A stretch of 57,999 nucleotides of DNA from a virus. The stretch covers positions 1-57,999 of the IMG/VR virus record IMGVR_UViG_3300047322_000965; one strand, 5' to 3'. Below the pieces are notes generated by a model. The model ran no database searches. It saw nothing but the letters and a program-made list of their open reading frames with translations, and had not been told where the DNA came from. Shown here one piece after another: positions 40,612 through 48,914 of the stretch (positions within the stretch are counted from its first letter, which is position 1; each line of letters starts with the position of its first letter). The translations under genes and the position numbers were made by a program.

Positions 40612-41172
40612 ATGTCCGACACCCAATCAAACAACCCTCTTAGCCGTAATTACCGCAACCATAAGATCGATTTCAATCCAGACGATCTAAAATTCCATGT
40701 CTCTGGCCCCGAGTTCGAACAATACAAAGAACACTACTGCACCTTTCCTTCATACGACGAAGCCAAAGCCAAGATCGACTCCGAAGTTTCCGCCACCGAA
40801 AAGATCACAATTCAAAACATCGTATTCGAAGAACACATAGTCGATCAAAAGGGTCAAATTCTCACAATAACCAGGATTGATCGCCGAACCGGTGACATTG
40901 CAAATATTGACACCCAATATTTCTTTCCTAATGTTCCTTGGCTTCGCACTACAATCCAAAGAGCAACCGAGCTTAAAAAAGAATTTACCGAGTTAGAAAC
41001 TCAGCTTTCTAAATACCGAATTCATAAATCCCGATACCATTCCCGCATCGACGCGGACGATTACCCAAGGAGAATAAAATCTCTTCAAGACGAAATAACA
41101 AATAAACGCGAGCTGGCGGAACAGAACGATCCAGCCAAAAATTCCAACGTCGTTATCCTGAACCAGGAGTAA
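40612..41172 (+). CDS. 186-aa hypothetical protein between Sak4 and SSB-like genes
   Basis: MSDTQSNNPLSRNYRNHKID... A beta-rich N-terminal half (ITIQNIVFEEHIVDQKGQILTITRIDRRTG), then a coiled coil (LKKEFTELETQLSKYRI ... IKSLQDEITNKRELAEQ). Position suggests a recombination or single-strand-binding partner. Not recognised. Confidence 0.65.
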   Translation: MSDTQSNNPLSRNYRNHKIDFNPDDLKFHVSGPEFEQYKEHYCTFPSYDEAKAKIDSEVSATEKITIQNIVFEEHIVDQKGQILTITRIDRRTGDIANIDTQYFFPNVPWLRTTIQRATELKKEFTELETQLSKYRIHKSRYHSRIDADDYPRRIKSLQDEITNKRELAEQNDPAKNSNVVILNQE

Positions 41173-41180
41173 TCCAAGCC

Positions 41181-41678
41181 ATGTCCGACCCCGTAAACCT
41201 GCAAGAACTTCTCGACACAACCGATGCCGATTATCCCGATCGGCCCGAGTTGCCCGAGAAGAAGACCTTCTTCGGCAAGCTCACCGGAGAAATCAAGGCC
41301 GATGTTTCCAAGGAAAAGAAAACCCCGTTCTACCACCTTGGCATTCGGCTCACCGATCCGGGCAAAGACGTAACCCCGGACGAGATGAAGGCCGTTACCG
41401 ATGCGGGCTTCAATCTTTCCGATTACGACGCGGGGGTTGATTTCTATCTCACCCCCAAGTCGATGGTTATGTTCCGCCGTTTCACGTCTTCCATCGGCCT
41501 CGACCCGAACAAGACCTATCGGGAAAAGCTGAAGCTCGACGGGAGCGGCAACCCGACCAACGAAACCGTTGAAATCCTTCGCGGGATTGACGTTATGTGC
41601 CAAACTCCGCCGAAGGGCGACAACGGGCGCGTCTACATCGCGAACATGAACATGGTTTCGGGTGTGAAGAAAGAGTAA
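41181..41678 (+). CDS. SSB-like single-strand-binding protein (probable)
   Basis: 165 residues, richer in G/C-ending codons than neighbours, which suggests abundant expression. FFGKLTGEIKADVSKEKKTPFYHLGIRLTDPG and VDFYLTPKSMVMFRRFTSSIG, then GIDVMCQTPPKGDNGRVYIANMNMV, look like an OB-type beta barrel. With Sak4 and nuclease beside it, an SSB role is likely. It lacks the usual acidic SSB tail, which instead appears on other proteins here. Confidence 0.55.
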   Translation: MSDPVNLQELLDTTDADYPDRPELPEKKTFFGKLTGEIKADVSKEKKTPFYHLGIRLTDPGKDVTPDEMKAVTDAGFNLSDYDAGVDFYLTPKSMVMFRRFTSSIGLDPNKTYREKLKLDGSGNPTNETVEILRGIDVMCQTPPKGDNGRVYIANMNMVSGVKKE

Positions 41679-41980
41679 TCCTTCTTCATTCTTCGAAAGG
41701 GAAAACCGCTGCCCGCAATTCAGCAAAGTGCGGTTTCCTGCTGCCGCGATTGGCCAAACAAACCGGGGAATGCCCTGAAATGACTTGGATCGAGACCGCC
41801 CAAGCTCTCGCGAGCAACACCATATAAAAGTCTAAAACTGAGCCGATCAGTATAACCGGTACTTAGGCAACAAACTTTGGGACTGAAACGCCCATTTTCG
41901 CGAACCGCGAAAAAAGTTGCCCCAAAAGCCCATATGGATGATCCCAGTGGGCTTAAGGGCTGCAAAAAGGGAGTAAATTA
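41679..41980 (+). ncRNA. Structured non-coding interval, candidate leader RNA or attenuator
   Basis: About 300 bases without a supported gene (only a 15-codon ORF at 41780). It contains AAACCGC...GCGGTTT (about 41704-41736), a perfect TTTTCGCG-AAC-CGCGAAAA hairpin (41895-41913) and GCCCA...TGGGC (about 41928-41952), ending in a ribosome site for the DUF551-like gene. None is followed by a U-run, so these are more likely RNA structures than simple terminators. Confidence 0.4.
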
Positions 41981-42211
41981 ATGGATTGGCAACCAATCAC
42001 AACTGCACCCAAAAACATTTTCTTAGAAGTTTGCGGGCCGAGCGGATACATCACAGTTCCGATACGTATACACGTTGCGCAATTTAATACAGCCTATAAA
42101 TCCTCCACCGAAGAAGAAGGGCAATGGCGAACACATTCAAATAACCATTTTACTGACGATGGAGGAGAACCAACACATTGGAGACATCTTTCTATCCCGA
42201 ACGGATACTAA
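41981..42211 (+). CDS. DUF551-like protein
   Basis: 76 residues. MDWQPITTAPKNIFLEVCGP and the C-terminal EPTHWRHLSIP match DUF551 ('W-x-P-I-x-T-A-P' start, 'P-T-H-W-x-x-L' end). A common small phage protein with no known activity. Confidence 0.75.
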   Translation: MDWQPITTAPKNIFLEVCGPSGYITVPIRIHVAQFNTAYKSSTEEEGQWRTHSNNHFTDDGGEPTHWRHLSIPNGY

Positions 42212-42215
42212 TACA

Positions 42216-42746
42216 ATGTCCTCCGATCCACATTGGACAACAAAGGTAAAAGAATTTGGGCTTGAATACATAGCAGTTAAATTAACTTACCCCGATTGGT
42301 CTTTCGCACAAATTGCCAAAGAATTAAAAATGAGCACAACGTCTGCACGCCGAATGTTAATTGTATCCGATCATCTTTACGATCCAAAAATCGCCAACGC
42401 CCCAAGCTTTTCTGCCGCCTATGAAAGCGTGGATTCTTACGATAGAGATTGGAAAGCCTACATAATCGACCTATATGCCCAATACACCAAAACCGCTTCC
42501 CTAAACCCAACTTGGACACTGGAAGATTTAGCCAAATTTCTAAACAAAAGTCCTCGAACAATACACCGAATGCTAACTGTATTTAAACACCTAGACGATC
42601 CCAAAATATCCCACCTGCCAACCCTAAACAAAGCTTACCACGAAATAGCAACCGCCAAACAAGATCGAACGACCGAGACAAAAAATCAAATAACCGAAGT
42701 AATCAACGCAATGATTCCAACCGAAAAGCCCAGAGAACCCCAATGA
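42216..42746 (+). CDS. Tandem helix-turn-helix protein with an internal duplication
   Basis: 176 residues from the ATG at 42216. Two homologous units lie in line: WSFAQIAKELKMSTTSARRM followed by LYDPKIANAPSFSAAY, and WTLEDLAKFLNKSPRTIHRM followed by LDDPKISHLPTLNKAY. Each is a helix-turn-helix plus the same 'D-D-P-K-I-x-x-x-P-x-x-x-x-A-Y' trailer, so the gene arose by duplication. Probably binds a two-part operator. Confidence 0.75.
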   Translation: MSSDPHWTTKVKEFGLEYIAVKLTYPDWSFAQIAKELKMSTTSARRMLIVSDHLYDPKIANAPSFSAAYESVDSYDRDWKAYIIDLYAQYTKTASLNPTWTLEDLAKFLNKSPRTIHRMLTVFKHLDDPKISHLPTLNKAYHEIATAKQDRTTETKNQITEVINAMIPTEKPREPQ

Positions 42747-42937
42747 ACCGCAAAGAATCCCAAACCCGCAACCACAACATCCTCCGCCTCAAAGGAATGT
42801 ATGCCAGCGCCAGAATTCTAATGGCCCCAGAACTAGCCAAAGTTGTAATGGATGCAATCGATACCCAACTAACAAACATGGGCGCAACAACCCCGGAGCA
42901 AGATCGTATTCGGTGGCGCGAGGAACACAACCTATGA
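42743..42937 (+). CDS. 64-aa hypothetical protein
   Basis: ATGA overlaps at both ends. MNRKESQTRNHNILRLKGMY..., basic N-terminus and a helix (ILMAPELAKVVMDAIDTQL). Not recognised. Confidence 0.6.
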   Translation: MNRKESQTRNHNILRLKGMYASARILMAPELAKVVMDAIDTQLTNMGATTPEQDRIRWREEHNL

Positions 42938-43248
42938 ACGTCACACAAGAACTACAAAAAGCCAAAAAGCCAAACCGAGAATTAGATAAGCTAATAGCAG
43001 ATATTGTATCCTACTACTACAATATCGAGAGCGAAATTCCCCGTTTTACATCTGATTATACTTTTTCAATAAAATATATCGAAAAAAGAGGATTTGATTG
43101 GGTCATGGGAAATGTAAATGGACAAGTAGGAGGAACACCTTATGCTCATGTTGGCGTTCCATACGACAAAAGCTCTTATTCCGGAACCCCTCTATTGTCT
43201 CTTTGGTTATCGTATATAAGAACTAACTTTGGGGATGAAAGGGAATGA
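42934..43248 (+). CDS. 104-aa hypothetical protein
   Basis: ATGA overlap start at 42934. MNVTQELQKAKKPNRELDKL..., helical N-terminus, then Gly/Tyr-rich beta (NVNGQVGGTPYAHVGVPYD). Overlaps the next start by 4 bp. Not recognised. Confidence 0.6.
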   Translation: MNVTQELQKAKKPNRELDKLIADIVSYYYNIESEIPRFTSDYTFSIKYIEKRGFDWVMGNVNGQVGGTPYAHVGVPYDKSSYSGTPLLSLWLSYIRTNFGDERE

Positions 43249-44456
43249 AGATCGTTCTCTGCGGCGAAGCCTGGGGCGCAAGAGAAGCAAACATGCGACA
43301 CGCTCTTGTCGGTCCATCCGGTAGAGAACTTACTCTCGAAATGGGCCGCGCCGGCCTCGCCCCATTCATGAAGATCCGCTGTCGCAAATGTAAAGAAATA
43401 ACCCCCTTCACCGGCAACTTCCACTGCCCAACTTGCAACGAATACCTCGCCCCCAACGAATTCAATCTAATGCACCATTGGAAAGAACTAAAAGCCGCCA
43501 ATTACATAGCTATCACAAACGTCTTTAATGAACAACCCCCATCCAACGACCTGGGCTTCTTCTTTGGTTCCGAACGCGAAACCCCGATGCCACCTTGGAA
43601 AGCAAGTAAGAAATCTCCCGGAACCCACCTTAAGGGCGAACATTACTACCATATCCTCCGCCTCTATGAAGAAATTTCCGCATACAAACCAAACTTAGTA
43701 ATCGCAATGGGCAACGCGGCCTGTTGGGCACTGCTGAACCAATCCCCAAAAATCTCCGACATGCGAGGCTATATTGATTGGAGCACCCAACTATCCGTCA
43801 AAGTTCTTCCCACTTACCACACAGCCCACGTCCTTCGAAACAATGCTTTTCGCCCCACCTGCATTGCCGACTACAAAAAAGCCCGAGTTGAAGCCGAATT
43901 TCCCGAAGTTCGTCGCCCCGAGCGCTGGCTCAATGTTATCGATCCAACCCCCGAAGGAATTGCTGAAGGTTACGCCTGGTTCCAAAAACCCGCAACCGCC
44001 TATGCCAACGATATCGAAACATTTCGCGACCAAATAACAATGGTCGGCTTTTCCCGATCCCCCCACGACGCCCTAATTATAGTTCTTCGAGATTTCACCG
44101 CCGATAAGACTGGAAAATATATAACCGACATCGGCCCGGCTGCCCGTTGGAATGGATTTCCCGCCGGCGCCATCAACTATTGGCCAACACCCGAACTGGA
44201 ATTCGATGCTTGGAAGTTAATTCAATTCGGCCTCGCCACCCCACAAGAAAAAATCTATCAAAACGGCGTCTACGATTGTTCCCATTTCATTCGTATGGGC
44301 CTGCACCCTCGCAACGTCGCCCACGACACAATGCTTTGGTTTCATTCCTGGATGCCAGAGCAACCCAAAAGCCTCGGATATCTTGGAAGTTTATTTACCT
44401 CGGACATAGCCTGGAAGCGTATGAGAAATCGCGACTCACTAAAGAGAGACGAATAA
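43245..44456 (+). CDS. UDG-superfamily domain fused to the first part of a PolA 3'-5' exonuclease
   Basis: 403 residues. Residues 1-215 are a uracil-DNA-glycosylase-like fold (CGEAWGAREA, LVIAMGNAACWALL, VLPTYHTAHVLRN) with an inserted zinc knuckle (C46, C49, C61, C64). Residues 250-403 are a DEDD exonuclease with motif I NDIETF (D256, E258) and motif II QNGVYDCSHF (N340, D344), then HDTMLWFHSW. The third motif (Y-N-x-x-D) is missing and is found instead at the start of the polymerase gene at 46611. The polymerase is therefore split inside the exonuclease. Confidence 0.85.
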   Translation: MKIVLCGEAWGAREANMRHALVGPSGRELTLEMGRAGLAPFMKIRCRKCKEITPFTGNFHCPTCNEYLAPNEFNLMHHWKELKAANYIAITNVFNEQPPSNDLGFFFGSERETPMPPWKASKKSPGTHLKGEHYYHILRLYEEISAYKPNLVIAMGNAACWALLNQSPKISDMRGYIDWSTQLSVKVLPTYHTAHVLRNNAFRPTCIADYKKARVEAEFPEVRRPERWLNVIDPTPEGIAEGYAWFQKPATAYANDIETFRDQITMVGFSRSPHDALIIVLRDFTADKTGKYITDIGPAARWNGFPAGAINYWPTPELEFDAWKLIQFGLATPQEKIYQNGVYDCSHFIRMGLHPRNVAHDTMLWFHSWMPEQPKSLGYLGSLFTSDIAWKRMRNRDSLKRDE

Positions 44457-44457
44457 G

Positions 44458-44682
44458 ATGCCCCAAGCAACCGAAGAACTCCGTCGCAAATGGGCCACCG
44501 ATGGTGAAAACGGTGGTGTTGGCGAAGAGAAAGCAATTCAATTCCTCCAATCCCACGGCTACCATCTACAAAGAGATTGGCGGTGGAAACTCCCCGATCC
44601 AAAGCACCAAATCACCAATGCCGAATACGAAGCCATGTGTTTCCTCGTAGATGAATGGGATTTCGGAGGAATTGCATCATGA
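44458..44682 (+). CDS. 74-aa hypothetical protein
   Basis: Starts one base after the exonuclease stop. MPQATEELRRKWATDGENGG..., helical with EKAIQFLQSHGYHLQRDWRW, overlapping the NADAR start by ATGA. Known phage proteins with 'A-x-x-x-L-x-x-x-G-Y-x-L-x-x-x-W' resemble it; no function known. Confidence 0.6.
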   Translation: MPQATEELRRKWATDGENGGVGEEKAIQFLQSHGYHLQRDWRWKLPDPKHQITNAEYEAMCFLVDEWDFGGIAS

Positions 44683-45143
44683 ACCACAAACTCGATACCG
44701 ACACCCAAGTTTTCTTCTACGAAAATGATTTCTACGTCCTATCAAACTTCTCCGCCTTCACGCTTCAATGGGAAGGTATCCGTTTCGATACTTCCGAACA
44801 TGTATATCATTGGGAAAAATTTCCACAACATCCCCGCATTCAAAAAGAAATTCAATTTGCAAAATCTGCCCACGACGCTTTAGATATAGCTAATTATTGT
44901 CGCAGTCTACGATTACCAAATTGGGATGATATTAAACTTGAAATTATGTTTAATATTCTAAAAGAAAAAGCACATCAACATCTATATGTCTATAAAAAGC
45001 TCCTTGAAACCGGAAACCGCGAGTTAATCGAAGACTCTTGGCGGGACGATTTCTGGGGTTGGGGACCAAACAAAGATGGCCACAACCATCTTGGCAAAAT
45101 TTGGATGGCGATTAGAGAGGATTTACGAAATGCCCAACAATAA
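44679..45143 (+). CDS. NADAR-domain (YbiA-like) protein
   Basis: 154 residues from the ATG at 44679. FFYENDFYVLSNFSAFTLQW, then FDTSEHVYHWEKFPQHP, and DSWRDDFWGWGPNKDGHNHLGKIWMAIRE match the NADAR/YbiA family, whose members act on NAD- or ADP-ribose-linked substrates; some remove ADP-ribose from guanine in DNA. In a phage it could undo ADP-ribosylation by host defence or serve NAD metabolism. It sits inside the gap of the split polymerase. Confidence 0.85.
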   Translation: MNHKLDTDTQVFFYENDFYVLSNFSAFTLQWEGIRFDTSEHVYHWEKFPQHPRIQKEIQFAKSAHDALDIANYCRSLRLPNWDDIKLEIMFNILKEKAHQHLYVYKKLLETGNRELIEDSWRDDFWGWGPNKDGHNHLGKIWMAIREDLRNAQQ

Positions 45144-45330
45144 ATTAATCGACATTTCCGGCGAACTCGTCGTTCCGTTCGAAACCCCGCTCGCCTATCG
45201 TTTCTACGATGGCTCTCGAACCGAATGGATACCAAAGTCTCAATGCGAATGGGACGCTTCAGACCGTGATCCAAATATTGGAACAATGACAATGCCCGAA
45301 TGGCTAGCCCAAGAAAAAGGCTTCATCTAA
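45130..45330 (+). CDS. 66-aa conserved phage protein
   Basis: ATG at 45130 after AGGAT, overlapping the NADAR end. MPNNKLIDISGELVVPFETP... with WIPKSQCEWD and TMTMPEWLAQEKGFI, a pattern ('W-I-P-K-S-Q-x ... M-P-E-W-L-A-x-E-K-G-x-I') shared by many phage replication regions. Function unknown. Confidence 0.7.
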   Translation: MPNNKLIDISGELVVPFETPLAYRFYDGSRTEWIPKSQCEWDASDRDPNIGTMTMPEWLAQEKGFI

Positions 45331-45542
45331 TGCAAACCCAACTAACCGCTTCTGCACAACAAGCAATAGAAGAAAATTTTAAAAACACACAAGAAGCTTT
45401 CATGTTACTAGATTTAATAAATACAGAATTCCAAAGTGATCCTAATTCGATAGCATGTTTTGATACTCAGATTATAGAACGTGTAAAACGGTGCGTAGCG
45501 CGAAAAAAAGCGTTTGAAGCAACATCTGTATTTGGAGGTTAA
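45330..45542 (+). CDS. 70-aa helical hypothetical protein
   Basis: TAATG start. MQTQLTASAQQAIEENFKNT..., mostly helical with a basic end (RVKRCVARKKAFEATSVF). AT-rich. Not recognised. Confidence 0.55.
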   Translation: MQTQLTASAQQAIEENFKNTQEAFMLLDLINTEFQSDPNSIACFDTQIIERVKRCVARKKAFEATSVFGG

Positions 45543-45546
45543 TAAA

Positions 45547-45723
45547 ATGGACGACATTGCTTCCTACCAATCATCCGAAACCGCATGGCGATACGATTCC
45601 AGAGTTGGACGATTAAAAGAGAAAATTGAACAGACACAAAACTTGCTACAAACCCTCGAAGAAGAATTAAAACAACTCGAAGCAAGACCACCACTCTATC
45701 ATCTTTTCAATTGGAGTGCATAA
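45547..45723 (+). CDS. 58-aa coiled-coil protein
   Basis: GGAGG precedes the ATG at 45547. MDDIASYQSSETAWRYDSRV, then a coiled coil (GRLKEKIEQTQNLLQTLEEE). Not recognised. Confidence 0.55.
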   Translation: MDDIASYQSSETAWRYDSRVGRLKEKIEQTQNLLQTLEEELKQLEARPPLYHLFNWSA

Positions 45724-45725
45724 AA

Positions 45726-45953
45726 ATGGAGGACGACGGCCACATATTCATTTGTGATCCACCGCCAGGCGGCAAATACATTCTAACCGTTCCAGGAAAT
45801 TTATCCAGAGAACAAATCGAACGAATACAAGAAATGTGGAATGAAGCAATGAGCAATCCTAAAACCAATGTCATCATCCTTGAAGAAGGAATGACAGTAC
45901 AATATCTTCCCTGCTCTCCATCCTGGCCCGACGCCGAATTCTGCGCCGCCTAA
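45726..45953 (+). CDS. 75-aa conserved phage protein
   Basis: ATG at 45726 (an ATG at 45711 also possible). HIFICDPPPGGKYILTVPGN, then LSREQIERIQEMWNEAM and VIILEEGMTVQYLP: a small beta-alpha-beta protein seen in several phages. Function unknown. Confidence 0.6.
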   Translation: MEDDGHIFICDPPPGGKYILTVPGNLSREQIERIQEMWNEAMSNPKTNVIILEEGMTVQYLPCSPSWPDAEFCAA

Positions 45954-45965
45954 GGAACCAACCCT

Positions 45966-46604
45966 ATGACCGTCCTCTCAGCCCAATCAATCCGAAGACT
46001 TTGCGTTCCAAATTACGTTAGAGAATACATATCAATATACCACCATAAAATTTTAAACAGATATGTAATAGACACTTTAGAAAAACCTCTCATTGCTCCA
46101 TTCGTCGAACGCGGAATCCAGAATGGTAAATCCTTCGGCCTCAGTTCTTGCACCTACGACTGCCGTATTGCCGAAGAAGAACTAATTCTCGAACCAATGC
46201 CATTTTGGATTGTCGCTGAATTTCTACAACGAATGTCACATCAAGATTTTATGCACGCCGAAGAATATTCCGAATTTAAAGATCGAATTTCAAGCACCAA
46301 TTATAAAGCACTCGCCTCTACTATCGAGCGTTTTGTATTCCCAGCCAACATCTGCGGTTCCGTTCTCGACAAATCATCCTACGCCCGCGTATTTATTTCC
46401 GCTTTCAACACCCACCTAGATCCCGGTTGGGAAGGTTTCCTAACAGTCGAACTCATAAACTGTGGCAACACAACCATCCATTACAAACGCGGCGATCCAG
46501 TTTGTCAAGTCAAGTTTGAATGGCTCGACGAACCAACCGATCTTCCCTATTCCGGCAAATACCAAAACCAAGAACCCGGCCCCCAATCAGCAAGACACGA
46601 ATAA
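45966..46604 (+). CDS. dcd: dCTP deaminase (Dcd-like)
   Basis: 212 residues. SVLDKSSYARVFISAFNTHLDPGWEGFLTVELINCG (132-167) holds the Dcd active-site pattern: Ser137/138, Arg141, and the catalytic-type Glu162 in the T-V-E-L context, and FGLSSCTYDCRI supplies the substrate-side strand. It deaminates dCTP to dUTP, the first step to dTMP when combined with a pyrophosphatase and ThyX. A ~40-residue insert (80-120) is longer than in bacterial Dcd. It lies just before the polymerase half-gene. Confidence 0.88.
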   Translation: MTVLSAQSIRRLCVPNYVREYISIYHHKILNRYVIDTLEKPLIAPFVERGIQNGKSFGLSSCTYDCRIAEEELILEPMPFWIVAEFLQRMSHQDFMHAEEYSEFKDRISSTNYKALASTIERFVFPANICGSVLDKSSYARVFISAFNTHLDPGWEGFLTVELINCGNTTIHYKRGDPVCQVKFEWLDEPTDLPYSGKYQNQEPGPQSARHE

Positions 46605-46610
46605 AAACAA

Positions 46611-48116
46611 ATGATAATCGCCGGCCACCAAGTCGAAATAGCAGGCGCTACCGACCCGATCTACAACGGCTTTGACTGTTGTGGTACATACCAAATCAAC
46701 GATGCCCGCGTTGAGTTACGTCAGAACGACGACCTAATATACCGCTTCGAGCGCGCCCTAATGGGCGTTACAATGGAAATGACCTTGCGCGGCTTCCTCG
46801 TTGATATGGAAGAACGCGAGCGGGCTATCATCGAACTTGGCAACAAACGCTCCAACACCTGGACCAATCTTTCCAATATAATCTCCGCCATCGGCTGCAA
46901 CTTTACCGAAAAGCTTCCCAATTCCGGTAAGCAACTCCAACACCTATTCTACGACATAATGAAGTTGCCCCAAATCAAAAAAACCACAATGGGCGAAACC
47001 AAACTTCCAATGGACCGAGCTACGCTAGAAAAGCTCGAACTTTCCGACCCTTTCGCCGCCCCGATAGTCAATGGAATTCTAACCCACCGCGACCTAGGCA
47101 AATCACTCCAAGTTCTCGAAACCGAAATTGATTCCGATTGGCGTTGGCGTTGTTCCTACAACATTGCCGGAACCAAGACCGGTCGCTTTTCTAGTTCCAA
47201 ATCTCCCTTCATGATCTACAATGAAACCGATCAAGCTTGGCGACAAACCGGAAACAATTTCCAAAACATTTCTGAAATTCTCCGTCGCGTCTTCATCCCC
47301 GATCCTGGATACAAACTCTATGGTATTGATAAAGCGCAATCAGAAGCCCGCGATGTTGGTTGGTTCCTGGGAACCGTCCTGGGAGACTGGACTTATCTCA
47401 ACGCCTGCGAGTCAGGCGATCTCCATACTTACGTTACACGCCTACTTTATCCCGAATGGGCGTGGACTGGGGATCTTAAAAAGGATCGTGCAATTGCCGA
47501 GCGGCGTTTCTACCGTTTCTTCACATATCGCGATGCCAGCAAACGACTCGGACACGCAACCAACTACCTGGGCGAACCAAACGAAATCTCCCGGCAAACT
47601 CGAATTCCACTCCATCTTGTTCAAGAGTTCCAAGACCGTTACTTCGCCGCATTCCCAATCCGCGAAATGCACCAATATATCATTGCAGTTCTTCAAACCG
47701 AAAGAAACCTAACCAACAGCTATGGCCGCAGGCGTGACTTCTTTGACCGCCCTACCGACCGCGAAACATGGAAATCCGCCATCGCCTATATGTTCCAATC
47801 CGCAACCGCCGACGCAGTTAATCTTGGTCTATACCGCCTCTGGAAATACCAAGGAACAGAAGTCCAAATCCTAAGTCAACTCCACGATGCCATCTATTTT
47901 CAATATCCATTCTGCTCCGAACGCGAAGAATTTGACATGTTAGAAAAGGCTCTCAACAATATCCAAGTAACACAACACTCTCGCTCTGGACGCACCATGA
48001 CAATTCCCGGTGAAATAGTCGGCGGCCAAAACTGGGCGCATCGATACCGACTCCTCGCTGATGGAACCAAAGAAGATTGGAACCCCGCCGGCCTAGATGG
48101 GATCAGACTACAATGA
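46611..48116 (+). CDS. polA: DNA polymerase I (PolA) catalytic half
   Basis: 501 residues. The N-terminus DPIYNGFDCCGTYQIND carries the missing exonuclease motif III (Tyr18, Asp22). The polymerase motifs follow: A at GIDKAQSEAR (Asp240), B at YRDASKRLGHATNYLG (306-321) and C at LHDAIYF (His425, Asp426). TKTGRFSSSKSPF is the conserved primer-template loop. The gene is full polymerase plus the last exonuclease motif; the first two motifs are in the UDG fusion at 43245. It presumably works with that protein in trans. Confidence 0.92.
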   Translation: MIIAGHQVEIAGATDPIYNGFDCCGTYQINDARVELRQNDDLIYRFERALMGVTMEMTLRGFLVDMEERERAIIELGNKRSNTWTNLSNIISAIGCNFTEKLPNSGKQLQHLFYDIMKLPQIKKTTMGETKLPMDRATLEKLELSDPFAAPIVNGILTHRDLGKSLQVLETEIDSDWRWRCSYNIAGTKTGRFSSSKSPFMIYNETDQAWRQTGNNFQNISEILRRVFIPDPGYKLYGIDKAQSEARDVGWFLGTVLGDWTYLNACESGDLHTYVTRLLYPEWAWTGDLKKDRAIAERRFYRFFTYRDASKRLGHATNYLGEPNEISRQTRIPLHLVQEFQDRYFAAFPIREMHQYIIAVLQTERNLTNSYGRRRDFFDRPTDRETWKSAIAYMFQSATADAVNLGLYRLWKYQGTEVQILSQLHDAIYFQYPFCSEREEFDMLEKALNNIQVTQHSRSGRTMTIPGEIVGGQNWAHRYRLLADGTKEDWNPAGLDGIRLQ

Positions 48117-48328
48117 GCATCTATGGTCAAATAGAAGCAATAACTCTCGAAGATCGAAACCGATCATTCATCGAGATTTGCAACATCGCTGCAATAATTG
48201 AACTAGAAGCCAACGGTCCAACAAGATTGCTATTCGTTGGCGGCGGTCATTTAGATATTTGCGGCTCCGCAGAAATATGGCGTAGAGAAGTAGCAATTGC
48301 TCGTATAAAGCAGGAAACTCTAGCATGA
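48113..48328 (+). CDS. 71-aa hypothetical protein
   Basis: ATGA overlap start. MSIYGQIEAITLEDRNRSFI..., beta-rich (LLFVGGGHLDICGSAEIW). ATGA overlap with the next gene as well. Not recognised. Confidence 0.6.
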   Translation: MSIYGQIEAITLEDRNRSFIEICNIAAIIELEANGPTRLLFVGGGHLDICGSAEIWRREVAIARIKQETLA

Positions 48329-48726
48329 AAACCATGGACCCCGGCCACTACTATTTCCTCAACGACTATTCCGGAGACAACCCAAACGAAACTGTATCGT
48401 CAGAACAATCACTACATTTCATGCACCGAATTGGACCAGGCTATCCTGGAAACCAAGATTCTCCATACGACGGAACCAATTGTCAAGAAGTAATCCGCGC
48501 TTTAATTGCCCGGTGTAAGTATTTAAATTCTCAAATCCCATGCAACGAAACCCGCTCTATAATTCACAACCTCCGAATATCATTATGGTTATTTGAATCG
48601 CGCGCTGCAAAAATACACGGATATAAATTTGACTATCCCATTTTTACCGCTATAGAAGACATTCCAACCTGTAGAACCTGCGGCCACATAGTATGCAAAC
48701 ACAAGGAACCCAAGGAGCCCAAATGA
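48325..48726 (+). CDS. 133-aa conserved phage protein
   Basis: LHFMHRIGPGYPGNQDSPYDGTNCQEVIRALIARCKYLNSQ, then IIHNLRISLWLFESRAAKIHG: the pattern 'G-T-x-x-Q-E-V-x-R-A-L-I-x-R-x-x-Y-L ... I-x-x-L-R-x-x-x-x-L-F-E-x-R-A-A' occurs in many phages. The C-terminal CRTCGHIVCKH adds a zinc-type end. Helical, role unknown. It carries a partial repeat motif. Confidence 0.65.
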   Translation: MKTMDPGHYYFLNDYSGDNPNETVSSEQSLHFMHRIGPGYPGNQDSPYDGTNCQEVIRALIARCKYLNSQIPCNETRSIIHNLRISLWLFESRAAKIHGYKFDYPIFTAIEDIPTCRTCGHIVCKHKEPKEPK

Positions 48727-48914
48727 AATTAACCGGCAACATCCTATTAACTATTCAATCTACCGAAAATGTCATCACGTCTACTTCATTTGAAATCGAT
48801 GAAGTAGACATCGAATACGAATACCGCGAACTCAAAACACCAGATGGAACCGTCTACCAAAAAATACCCAAAACACTAAAAATAACCGCCAAAAAAGAAC
48901 TCTCTATTTTGTAG
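48723..48914 (+). CDS. 63-aa hypothetical protein
   Basis: ATGA overlap start. MKLTGNILLTIQSTENVITS..., strand-rich and acidic, ending in a Lys-rich strand. Not recognised. Confidence 0.55.
   Translation: MKLTGNILLTIQSTENVITSTSFEIDEVDIEYEYRELKTPDGTVYQKIPKTLKITAKKELSIL

Noticed and set aside
41780-41827. 15-codon ORF in the structured gap
   Set aside because: No ribosome site at a useful distance and too short to judge.
46720-48413. Further repeat-motif copies at 46720 and 48399
   Set aside because: GTCAGAACGACG and GTCAGAACAATC lie deep inside genes and outside the 19-38 kb zone; likely chance.
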